In this document: positions 11,660 to 18,452 of the stretch, piece by piece
How positions within the stretch are numbered: the stretch's first letter is position 1
Layout: the number at the start of each line of letters is the position of its first letter
Source of the DNA: Asaia krungthepensis NRIC 0535
GTDB taxonomy: Bacteria; Pseudomonadota; Alphaproteobacteria; Acetobacterales; Acetobacteraceae
Assembly: GCF_025995175.1 (NCBI RefSeq)
Contig: NZ_BAPV01000012.1
Coordinates: 1-64,000, forward strand
Direction of reading: 5' to 3'
Length of the DNA stretch: 64,000 nt
Translations under genes and position numbers: made by a program
The notes under the pieces: generated by a model
Seen by the model: only the letters and a program-made list of their open reading frames with translations
Database searches by the model: none
Told to the model about the DNA's origin: nothing

Positions 11660-12238
11660 CTATGAATTTTGGATCGTGGTGGCCGCGCGGAAGGCACGCG
11701 CGAGGGCCTCACGACCAAGAAGGGAATTGAGATTGGCGAGGCGTTGCAGAAGAGCGGCTTCGTCGTGAAAGGACCGCGCCAGTTCCGCAATCAACCTCTG
11801 CGTGGGCATCGGTGGGAGAGGAACGACAAGCCTATCGAGAGCTTCCTTGGGAAGCCGGGCGAGTCCAGTGCCCTGCTTATTGCCGGAGAACGCTGCCTGC
11901 GTCGCGGGAAGATCGAGAAAGGCTGCCAGATAACCAGGATCGACCTTCGACGGGTCGGGCCGGACCAGATAGAGATCCAGGGAAATGAAGGCACCGAGCC
12001 ACGCGTGAGCGGCCTGACAAACATCAGTCGTGGAACCGCGCGCTGCGACGATCAGGTCGCCTTCCTCTATTGGCAAGGCCCTGGCGACGGCCGGCGGTTC
12101 GCCGGTCGCGAGATTGGGGGCGCGGCCAGACCTCAAGTCGGACAAGTCGGATAGCCGCACAAAGTGCGCAATTCCGCTGCCGCCTTCCTGAACCGCCACG
12201 CCGGAGTAGATGCCGGATATTTTTCTCAGTTCGAGCAT
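11660..12238 (-). CDS. Single-TRD HsdS-like protein, first gene of the restriction operon
   Basis: At 192 residues this is half the length of a normal HsdS. It has one TRD-like domain (residues 1-145) and one conserved-region helix. GTGLARLPKEALDRL followed by VPLPPMPTQRLIAELARS is the typical end of a TRD plus the start of the dimerising helix. Half-size HsdS proteins can dimerise to rebuild a symmetrical specificity subunit. A GAGGA Shine-Dalgarno directly precedes the ATG. It could give a second sequence specificity, compete with the full HsdS, or be a decayed duplicate. The open frame and clean promoter argue for expression. Confidence 0.8.
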   Translation of the reverse strand: MLELRKISGIYSGVAVQEGGSGIAHFVRLSDLSDLRSGRAPNLATGEPPAVARALPIEEGDLIVAARGSTTDVCQAAHAWLGAFISLDLYLVRPDPSKVDPGYLAAFLDLPATQAAFSGNKQGTGLARLPKEALDRLVVPLPPMPTQRLIAELARSFHDEAALLQRLANLNSLLGREALARAFRAATTIQNS

Positions 12239-12243
12239 TCCTC

Positions 12244-12272
12244 AAACTACGAAATAGATCGCCGCCTGTCAA
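12244..12272 (-). promoter_or_regulatory. Sigma70-type promoter of the restriction operon, possibly leaderless
   Basis: Reading the minus strand, TTGACA (12267-12272) and TAGTTT (12244-12249) are separated by exactly 17 bases. Only GAGGA lies between the -10 box and the ATG at 12238, so transcription would begin at or very near the start codon. A GTTTGAG element in the -10 region recurs upstream at 12289-12295 within a CTCAAA-N6-TTTGAG inverted repeat (12289-12306), a possible operator pair. Confidence 0.7.
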
Positions 12273-12437
12273 TCGAGTTAGACGCGCTCTCAAACTTATT
12301 TTTGAGGTCGATGGCATTGGCTGGGCTAGGCTCACGGCCAGCGACCTATCCGATGGCGGAGCTTAGGGAGCGCGGGCCAGCCCGCTGAACACGTCTCATC
12401 CAGGCCGCGATAGAGTAAGAGGGCTGAGGGGGGGCGT

Positions 12438-12477
12438 GACGGGTCGAGGACTGGAGAAGAGGTCTCCGGCGCCCGTC
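12438..12477 (+). promoter_or_regulatory. Structured 5' leader of the DUF932 gene (leader family copy 1)
   Basis: An outer stem GACGGG/CCCGTC encloses an inner hairpin GGAGA-N5-TCTCC. The structure ends 13 bases before the ATG and is followed by a GGAG sequence. Similar two-level structures with GACGGG or GGGACA outer stems precede the ParB-like gene and the strawberry-notch gene, suggesting a shared post-transcriptional control element. The stems are seen in sequence. Function is inferred. Confidence 0.5.
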
Positions 12478-12490
12478 ATGGAGATTTCCC

Positions 12491-13684
12491 ATGAACATGC
12501 AGGTGCTGGAAGCCCGTCGTGACGTCGGCGGCGGCTATAAGGTGGATGTCTCACGCGGCGAACGTGTCGGCCGTGTTTCGTCCGAATGGTTTTCCCGCCC
12601 GCACGACGAGCGGTTTCTGTCCCTCGGCGAACTGGCCGGTGCGGTGCGCGGCCGGGCCGAACGCAGCCGGACCCGTGTGGTGGAAACCGCGCTGATCCAT
12701 GTCGAGGCAAACCGCACCGATCCCGAGCGGCTGTCGCTGATCTTGCCGGGTGCCGAGGCGCCCGTCGCCCCCACTCACTGGAGCTTCGGCCAGCTCGCCG
12801 CCCAGGTCGGTGCGCCAGCCGCCTATCTGCGCAATCTTCCTGCGGCGCTGGCCGGCATCAATCTGCAATATGGCCTGACCTCGAACCGGGCCGAACAGAT
12901 CAAAACGTTGGAAACCGAAGAAGGCCATGTCGAACTGCGCGCTGTCACCGGCCCGGACTATGGCCGCATCTATGACTATGAACTGGTCGAAGCCGTCCAG
13001 CGGATCGCAGGCAACGGCACGGGCGATACGCGCTGGAAAGTGCCGGGCGTGCTCGACTGGTCGAGCGGGATCTACAATCCCCGCGTCGACATCACTCAGG
13101 ACACCACGACGCTCTATGCCAGCGATCGTGATGTGTTCCTGTTTTTGGTGGATGACCTGAATCCGATCGAAGCCGGCCGGCTTCCCGATGGCTCACCCGA
13201 CCTGTTCTTCCGCGGCTTCTATGCCTGGAACAGCGAGGTCGGCGCGAAAACGCTCGGCATGGCGAGCTTCTACCTGCGCGCAGTTTGCCAAAACAGGAAT
13301 TTGTGGGGCGTCGAGGATTTCGAGGAAATCACCATCCGCCATAGCAAATATGCCGCCTCGCGCTTCGCCCATGAGGCGGCCCCGGCGCTGCTGAATTTCG
13401 CCAACTCGTCCCCCATGCCCTTTATCAACGGCATCAAGGCGGCGCGGGAGCGGATCGTGGCGCGGACCGACGAGGATCGCACCGACTTCCTGCGCCGCCG
13501 CGGCTTCTCCAAAGCCGAGACCGGCAAGATCATCGAGACGGTGCTGGCCGAGGAAGGTCGCCCGCCGGAATCCATCTTCGATTTCGTCCAGGGCATCTCG
13601 GCGGTCGCGCGCGACAAGCCGCACCAGGATGCCCGTCTCGACATGGAAGCGAAGGCGAAGAAGCTGCTCGACCGCGCCGCCTGA
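12491..13684 (+). CDS. DUF932 domain protein of the ICE core
   Basis: This 397-residue protein fits the DUF932 family (phage/plasmid-like protein). The family segments seen are HWSFGQLAAQVGAPAAYLRN, RAVTGPDYGRIYDYELVEA, VDITQDTTTLYASDRDVFLF and the late NLWGVEDFEEITIRHSKYAA. DUF932 genes are regular members of alphaproteobacterial conjugative elements, usually next to ParB-like and strawberry-notch genes as here. The biochemical role is unknown. DNA maintenance or anti-restriction during transfer has been suggested for neighbours, but nothing in the sequence proves it here. It starts the plus-strand core block and is preceded by a folded leader. Confidence 0.88.
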   Translation: MNMQVLEARRDVGGGYKVDVSRGERVGRVSSEWFSRPHDERFLSLGELAGAVRGRAERSRTRVVETALIHVEANRTDPERLSLILPGAEAPVAPTHWSFGQLAAQVGAPAAYLRNLPAALAGINLQYGLTSNRAEQIKTLETEEGHVELRAVTGPDYGRIYDYELVEAVQRIAGNGTGDTRWKVPGVLDWSSGIYNPRVDITQDTTTLYASDRDVFLFLVDDLNPIEAGRLPDGSPDLFFRGFYAWNSEVGAKTLGMASFYLRAVCQNRNLWGVEDFEEITIRHSKYAASRFAHEAAPALLNFANSSPMPFINGIKAARERIVARTDEDRTDFLRRRGFSKAETGKIIETVLAEEGRPPESIFDFVQGISAVARDKPHQDARLDMEAKAKKLLDRAA

Positions 13685-13689
13685 TGTTC

Positions 13690-13731
13690 CGCAAAGCCGG
13701 AGATGCGGTTTCCCGTGCCTCCGGCTTTGCG
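13690..13731 (+). terminator. Strong stem-loop after the DUF932 gene
   Basis: A perfect 13-bp inverted repeat, CGCAAAGCCGGAG and CTCCGGCTTTGCG, with a 16-base loop begins 6 bases after the DUF932 stop. No T-run follows, so it may act as a weak or factor-assisted terminator, or as mRNA 3'-end protection. Confidence 0.6.
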
Positions 13732-13829
13732 CTTCCGCACATTTGCGGACCGATGTTCGTCACTATTCCCCACGCCTTCCTTGCCCATTTGTAGCCCATA
13801 GGTTACAGTGAGTATTCAGGAGGGCACCT

Positions 13830-14423
13830 ATGGCCATCGTCAAAACCAATCCGATCGCGATATCCGGGCATTGGCATTCCGGCGTTGCGATGGATCTTCA
13901 CACGATCAGCAGCACGCCGGTCGGCTATAATGATTTCGGGTACATGCAGTTCGAGACGGTCCGGCCTGAGATCGCCGAGTTGTTGTTCCGCCTGAAGAAC
14001 CGGGCTGACCGTTCTGCCGCGGCTCCCATCATCGAGACGGTTGCCGATTTTCTCGGGCATCATCGGGACAAGTTCGACGCAATCGTGCCGGTCCCCCCTT
14101 CGCACCCGCGCGCCGTCCAGCCGGTCATCATCATGGCGGAAGGCATCGGGCAGGCTCTGAATATCCCAGTCCTTTCCTGCATCACCACGACGCGCCCGAC
14201 GGGTCAACTCAAGAACATCACCGATCCCGATGAGCGCAAGGAGCACGTCAACGGACTTTACACCGTCGATGCCGCACAGACGCGCGGCCGCAAAATCCTG
14301 CTGTTCGACGACCTCTTCCGCTCCGGCACCACCATGAACGCGATTACCGATGTCCTTCTGGATGCCGGCCAGGCGCAGGTGGTGCGGGCGCTCACCATCA
14401 CCAAAACACGGAGCAACCAATGA
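13830..14423 (+). CDS. Phosphoribosyltransferase-family protein paired with a SLOG-HTH protein
   Basis: This 197-residue protein has the type I phosphoribosyltransferase fold. ILLFDDLFRSGTTMNAITDV (about residues 153-172) is the PRPP-binding loop, and FDAIVPVPPSHPRAVQP near residue 90 is the ComF-like pyrophosphate-side segment. The N-terminal 50 residues (SGHWHSGVAMDLHT...) resemble ComF-like stand-alone proteins. It should act on a nucleobase or related substrate with PRPP, which cannot be told from sequence. Its stop overlaps the next start by 4 bp (ATGA), and a strong AGGAGG-like site precedes its own ATG. The tight pairing with a SLOG domain fused to an antitoxin-like HTH suggests a nucleotide-linked conflict or signalling module. 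Confidence 0.85.
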   Translation: MAIVKTNPIAISGHWHSGVAMDLHTISSTPVGYNDFGYMQFETVRPEIAELLFRLKNRADRSAAAPIIETVADFLGHHRDKFDAIVPVPPSHPRAVQPVIIMAEGIGQALNIPVLSCITTTRPTGQLKNITDPDERKEHVNGLYTVDAAQTRGRKILLFDDLFRSGTTMNAITDVLLDAGQAQVVRALTITKTRSNQ

Positions 14424-15304
14424 ACACCATCTTCATCGGTGGCTCGCGGCACGTTTCCCGTTTACCGGCCGAGGTCAAGAAGCGCCTCGATAACGTCATC
14501 GCCAGCCACCATCAGGTCATCATCGGAGACGCGAATGGCGCTGACAAAGCCGTTCAGAAGCATTTCTTCGACGCCAACTATGCCAACGTCACCGTTTTCT
14601 GTTCGGGCGATGCGCCGCGCAACAATCTCGGGTCATGGACCACGCATCGCGTCGATGTTCCCAAAGGGACAAAGGGCTTTCAATTCTATGCCGCCAAGGA
14701 CCGGGAGATGGCGCGCGAGGCCGATTTCGGCCTGATGATCTGGGACGGCAAAAGCCCCGGCACCGTGCTGAACGTTCTGCGCCTGGTTCAGGCCGGCAAG
14801 ATCTCGGTCCTCTTCAATGTGCCGGACAAGGCGGCGGTCAACGTCAAGACGGTCGAGCACTATCGCGATTTCATCCGCCAGTGCGATCCGTCTTTCTGCA
14901 CCGACCTTCGGGATCGGGCGACACCGCAGGAATGGGCGTTGATCGAAGCCGATCCGCAACCCAGCCTGCTCGATCATACACACCCAAGCCTGATGGACGT
15001 TCCGGGGGCGTCGGGCGCGCTCCCCGCGCAACCAGCCGAGGAGGCCGTTCGGACCCTCAACGCCGCGCTGGCATCCGGCGACGCGACGCGGATCATGAAT
15101 GTTCTCGGCGCAATCGCCCGCGACCGAGGGATGAGCCAGATCGCCCGCGAGACCGGCCTTGCACGAGAAAGCCTCTACCGATCGCTCGATGCTGGCGGGA
15201 ATCCCGAGTTCGTCACCGTCATGAAGGTTCTGTCTTCGCTGGGAGTGCGATTGGAGGCGAAGCCGCACGATCTATCCCCGGTTCCAAATGCCGCGGTCCT
15301 GTAG
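14420..15304 (+). CDS. SLOG/DUF2493-like domain fused to a HigA-like antitoxin HTH
   Basis: The protein has 294 residues and two parts. Residues 1-150 look like a nucleotide-binding SLOG (Rossmann-like) domain: IFIGGSRHVSRLP at the start, QVIIGDANGADKAVQKHFF, and DFGLMIWDGKSPGT near 105. Residues 205-285 (LNAALASGDATRIMNVLGAI, then MSQIARETGLARESLYRSL and GVRLEAKP) match COG3636-type addiction-module antidote HTH proteins. A nucleotide sensor joined to an antitoxin-type DNA-binding domain is unusual. With the preceding phosphoribosyltransferase it could be an autoregulated two-gene system in which SLOG senses the product of the enzyme. That function is inference. The domains are read from motifs. 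Confidence 0.78.
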   Translation: MNTIFIGGSRHVSRLPAEVKKRLDNVIASHHQVIIGDANGADKAVQKHFFDANYANVTVFCSGDAPRNNLGSWTTHRVDVPKGTKGFQFYAAKDREMAREADFGLMIWDGKSPGTVLNVLRLVQAGKISVLFNVPDKAAVNVKTVEHYRDFIRQCDPSFCTDLRDRATPQEWALIEADPQPSLLDHTHPSLMDVPGASGALPAQPAEEAVRTLNAALASGDATRIMNVLGAIARDRGMSQIARETGLARESLYRSLDAGGNPEFVTVMKVLSSLGVRLEAKPHDLSPVPNAAVL

Positions 15305-15330
15305 AGGAAGAGGGCGGCGCTTCGCTTCGT

Positions 15331-15371
15331 GACGGGTTGGAGGTCGAGAGAGAGGCTCCCGGCCGCCCGTC
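15331..15371 (+). promoter_or_regulatory. Structured 5' leader of the ParB-like gene (leader family copy 2)
   Basis: The same outer stem as copy 1, GACGGG/CCCGTC, encloses an inner GGAG...CTCC pairing with a purine-rich GAGAGAGAG loop. It ends 15 bases before the ATG and is followed by GCGGAG. Conservation of the stems with divergent loops between two unrelated genes supports a structured RNA element. Confidence 0.5.
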
Positions 15372-15386
15372 GCGGAGTAAAACCCG

Positions 15387-17525
15387 ATGGCTACTGCCGT
15401 TCAGAAGATCACCCTGTCGTCGTCGCGCGACATCCCCTTCAACAAGCTGGTGCTGAGCCAGTCCAACGTCCGGCGCATCAAGGCCGGCGTCTTGATCGAG
15501 GATCTGGCCGAGTCCATCGCCCGGCGCGGCCTCATCCAGTCCCTGCATGTCCGGCCGGTGCTCAATGCCGAAGGCGTGGAAACCGGCATGTTCGAGGTGC
15601 CGGCTGGCGGTCGCCGCTATCGCGCCCTGGAGCTGCTGGCGAAGCAGAAGCGGCTGAACAAGACGACGCCGGTGCCCTGCGTCGTCAGCGATGCGGCGAG
15701 CGGCATTCTCATGGAGGAGATCTCCTTCGCGGAAAATGACGAGCGCATTCCGCCGCATCCGCTCGACCAGTATCGCGCCTTCCAGGCCATGCGCGACAAG
15801 GGCATGAGCGAGGAAGCCATCGCCGCCGCCTTCCTGATCGACGTCAACGTCGTGAAGCAGCGCCTGCGCCTCGCGTCCGTCTCGCCCGTGCTGCTGGAGG
15901 TGTTCGCCGAGGACGGCATGGAGCTGAAGCAGCTCATGGCCTTCACCGTGTCGCAGGACCACGCCCGCCAGGAACAGGTCTGGGAGACCATCCGCAATAG
16001 CTGGCAGAAGGAGCCCTGGCAGATCAAGCGGATGCTGACCGAAACCACGGTGCGGGCGTCCGACAAGCGCGCCCTGTTCGTTGGCATCGAGGCTTACGAG
16101 GCGGCGGGCGGCATCGTGCTGCGCGACCTGTTCGAGTCCGACGATGGCGGCTGGTTGCAGGATATCGGTCTGCTCGACCGCCTGGTGGCCGAGAAGCTGA
16201 AAACCGTCGCCGATGAGATCGCCGGAGGGGGTTGGAAGTGGGTCGAAGCCGCCGTCAGCATCCCCTACGGCGTCACCCACGGTCTGCGTCGCGTGTCGGG
16301 CACCGCTCTCGAGATGACCGAGGAAGAACAGGCCACGCGCGAAGCCTTGCAGGCGGAACTCGACGGCCTGGTCGCCGAATATGAGGATGCCGATGAGCTG
16401 CCGGACGCGGTGGACGAGCGCCTTGGCGAGATCGAGGCGGCGATCGACCATCTCGACAGCCGCCCGGTCAGCTACGATCCGGCCGACATCGCCATTGCCG
16501 GCGTCTTCGTCAGCATCGACGCGGATGGCTCGCTCATGGTCGATCGCGGCTATGTCCGTCCTGAAGACGAACTGCCAGTCGAGGTCGACGGTGGCGATGA
16601 CGTGCAGGAGGAGAACGTCGATCCTGAAACCGGCGAGATCCGCACGCCGCCCGTCCAGCGCGCTATCATCACCATCGGCGGTCAGCAGGCACCTGTCGAG
16701 GAGGAGGAAGAGGACGGCATCAAGCCGCTGCCCGAACGGCTCGTCATCGAACTGACCGCGCACCGCACGCTGGCGCTGCGGGATGCCGTGGCGAACCATC
16801 CGCACGTCGCCATGACGGCGTTGCTGCACAAGCTGGTCTCCGACACCTTCCTGCATCGCCCGGCGACGGGCGCGCTGGAGGCCAATGTCCGGCAGATTCA
16901 CTTCGCCGCTCAGGCCGACGATCTGAAAGACAGCGCCTCGGCCAACTCCGTCACCGACCGGCATGAACGCTGGGGCGATCATGTCCCCGCCGATGACCAG
17001 GCACTCTGGGACTGGTTGATCGCGCTCGATGACGGCAGCCGCCTGGACCTGCTCGCCCATTGCGTCAGCTACGGCATCAACGCGCTCTTTGAGCGGCCCA
17101 ATCCCTATAGCGGTTCGGGTGTCAGCGAACATGGGCTGAAGGTCCGCATGACGCAGGCCGAACGGCTGGCCCAGGCGACGGGTCTCGACATGGTGGCGGC
17201 AGGCTGGCGCCCGACCGTCGGCAATTACTTCGGCCGCGTCACCAAGGCGCGCATCGTCGAGGCGGTACGCGAAGGCGCGGGCGAACGGGCGGCGCAGCTC
17301 ATCGACCACATGAAGAAGGGCGACATGGCCAAGGAAGCGGAACGCCTGCTCGCCGACAGCGGCTGGCTGCCTGAGCCGCTACGCCCGGCCGATGCTGGAA
17401 CGGAAGCTGCCGTCGCTTCCGATCAGGGCGGTGACGACGAGGCGCTCCCCGCCTTCCTGTCCGATGACAGCGATGACGATGAGATGGTCGAGGAAGACGA
17501 CGAAGCCCTGAGCGCCGGCGAGTGA
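15387..17525 (+). CDS. ParB/RepB/Spo0J-family protein, long form
   Basis: The 712-residue protein starts with a ParB N-terminal domain (about 15-130). SQSNVRRIKAG, AGGRRYRALELL and EEISFAENDERIPPHPLDQY are the usual ParB motifs, including the ENDER-type box. A helix-turn-helix region (MSEEAIAAAFLIDVNVVKQR) follows. The rest is long, with an acidic linker near 435-455 and a C-terminal Asp/Glu tail (SDDSDDDEMVEEDDEA). Such long ParB proteins are common in alphaproteobacterial plasmids and ICEs and lie far from the parA gene, as here (parA is 21 kb away). They may bind DNA for maintenance or regulation. Partition with that ParA is not certain. Confidence 0.88.
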   Translation: MATAVQKITLSSSRDIPFNKLVLSQSNVRRIKAGVLIEDLAESIARRGLIQSLHVRPVLNAEGVETGMFEVPAGGRRYRALELLAKQKRLNKTTPVPCVVSDAASGILMEEISFAENDERIPPHPLDQYRAFQAMRDKGMSEEAIAAAFLIDVNVVKQRLRLASVSPVLLEVFAEDGMELKQLMAFTVSQDHARQEQVWETIRNSWQKEPWQIKRMLTETTVRASDKRALFVGIEAYEAAGGIVLRDLFESDDGGWLQDIGLLDRLVAEKLKTVADEIAGGGWKWVEAAVSIPYGVTHGLRRVSGTALEMTEEEQATREALQAELDGLVAEYEDADELPDAVDERLGEIEAAIDHLDSRPVSYDPADIAIAGVFVSIDADGSLMVDRGYVRPEDELPVEVDGGDDVQEENVDPETGEIRTPPVQRAIITIGGQQAPVEEEEEDGIKPLPERLVIELTAHRTLALRDAVANHPHVAMTALLHKLVSDTFLHRPATGALEANVRQIHFAAQADDLKDSASANSVTDRHERWGDHVPADDQALWDWLIALDDGSRLDLLAHCVSYGINALFERPNPYSGSGVSEHGLKVRMTQAERLAQATGLDMVAAGWRPTVGNYFGRVTKARIVEAVREGAGERAAQLIDHMKKGDMAKEAERLLADSGWLPEPLRPADAGTEAAVASDQGGDDEALPAFLSDDSDDDEMVEEDDEALSAGE

Positions 17526-17532
17526 CCGACAA

Positions 17533-17566
17533 CCGGCGGGGAGCGGCACGATCCGCTTCCCGCCGG
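17533..17566 (+). terminator. GC-rich stem-loop after the ParB-like gene
   Basis: CCGGCGGG and CCCGCCGG form a perfect 8-bp stem, extended inside by GCGG/CCGC with a small bulge. There is no T-run. A similar stem-loop follows the traF gene, so this may be a recurring 3'-end or attenuator structure in the element. Confidence 0.5.
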
Positions 17567-17632
17567 CACCTTCCCAATCCCTCAACCTCCGCCCGGCCTT
17601 CGCGTCGGGCATTTTCATTTCAGGAGCCTGTC

Positions 17633-18049
17633 ATGGCGGACTATTTCACCCATTTCTCGTGCCTGCTCGATGTCGGCACGTCCGAGAACGCTATTCGCGC
17701 GCTCGATCTCTACAATGCCCTGTCCCAAGAAGGTGCGTCGGAGGAGCCGCCCTCCGAAGGTTTCCTGCTTTCCATCCAGCCCGAGCATGGCGGCACGAAC
17801 CTCTGGATGCGTGATGACGTCTCCGGCGATCCCCAGCGTGTGATCGACTTCGTGATCCGCTGCGCCGCCGCGTTTCATCTAACCGGACGCTGGGGATTCC
17901 AATATGCCAACACCTGCTCGAAGCCGCGTCTGGACGGGTTCGGTGGCGGCGGCCATGTGCTCGATCTCGCCACCGGCGAAACCGTGGATTGGATCTACAC
18001 GGACGGCTGGCTCGACCAGACGCTCTCCGACGAAGGAGGCCCGCTATGA
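17633..18049 (+). CDS. Uncharacterised ICE-core protein, 138 residues
   Basis: The ATG with CAGGAG eight bases upstream was chosen. The frame is open upstream to 17522, but that part crosses a stem-loop and reads as low-complexity sequence. The product begins MADYFTHFSCLLDVGTSENA and contains GFLLSIQPEHGGTNLWMRDD and WGFQYANTCSKPRLDGFGGG. No known fold is recognised. The stop overlaps the next start by 4 bp (ATGA), so it forms a two-gene unit with the DUF6117-like protein that ends in a clear terminator. Proteins of this kind recur beside ParB-like genes in related elements, so it is probably real. Confidence 0.75.
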   Translation: MADYFTHFSCLLDVGTSENAIRALDLYNALSQEGASEEPPSEGFLLSIQPEHGGTNLWMRDDVSGDPQRVIDFVIRCAAAFHLTGRWGFQYANTCSKPRLDGFGGGGHVLDLATGETVDWIYTDGWLDQTLSDEGGPL

Positions 18050-18306
18050 GCATTCCTTCCTTCGCCCGGACCAATTTCCAGACCCTGTTGCGCGCGGCGG
18101 GTGACGGCAATTTGGCGCTGATGGAATGCCTCGACGCGGAGACGGGAAGCCCGCGCTACGTCATCTGCGCTGTCGGGCGAGACGATGGCGATTACGTCTT
18201 CACGCCCTTCGGCCATCTTGCCGACGGCAATCCCTACGACGCCTATCTCCCGCCCGACCCCAACGATCCGAGCGGCTTCATCAGGAACGATGAAGACGGA
18301 AAATGA
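18046..18306 (+). CDS. Small DUF6117-like protein
   Basis: The 86-residue product begins MSIPSFARTNFQTLLRAAGD and continues ALMECLDAETGSPRYVICAV and FTPFGHLADGNPYDAYLPP, a pattern I associate with DUF6117 proteins of alphaproteobacterial mobile elements. The function is unknown. It is translationally coupled to the preceding gene by ATGA and is followed at once by a Rho-independent terminator, which closes the ParB-containing transcription unit. Confidence 0.8.
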   Translation: MSIPSFARTNFQTLLRAAGDGNLALMECLDAETGSPRYVICAVGRDDGDYVFTPFGHLADGNPYDAYLPPDPNDPSGFIRNDEDGK

Positions 18307-18308
18307 CG

Positions 18309-18341
18309 AAAAGCGCCCACCTCGCGGTCGGGCGCTTTTTT
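18309..18341 (+). terminator. Rho-independent terminator
   Basis: AAAAGCGCCC and GGGCGCTTTT form a 10-bp stem with an 11-base loop and run directly into six Ts. It lies 3 bases after the DUF6117-like stop and separates that operon from the strawberry-notch leader. Confidence 0.9.
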
Positions 18342-18347
18342 CATGTC

Positions 18348-18426
18348 GGGACATCGAGAGTGAGAGGGCCGCCGGGACGGGATTGAGTCCGGGCGGTCCA
18401 GAGAGAGCGTCGCGCGGGCTTGTCCC
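18348..18426 (+). promoter_or_regulatory. Structured 5' leader of the strawberry-notch gene (leader family copy 3)
   Basis: An outer stem GGGACA (18348-18353)/TGTCCC (18421-18426) encloses a hairpin GGCCGCC...GGCGGTC (18367-18398) with inner GGGAC/GTCC pairing. A purine-rich CAGAGAGAGCG tract lies in the loop, as in copy 2. The ATG is 27 bases downstream with no obvious Shine-Dalgarno, which makes a structural control of translation plausible. Confidence 0.45.
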
Positions 18427-18452
18427 TTCCTGCTCTCCTGAAAGCTCACCCC

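Noticed and set aside
15219-17309. A 696-codon minus-strand frame opposite the ParB-like gene
   Set aside because: Shadow of a real ParB gene with its motifs on the plus strand and a ribosome site.
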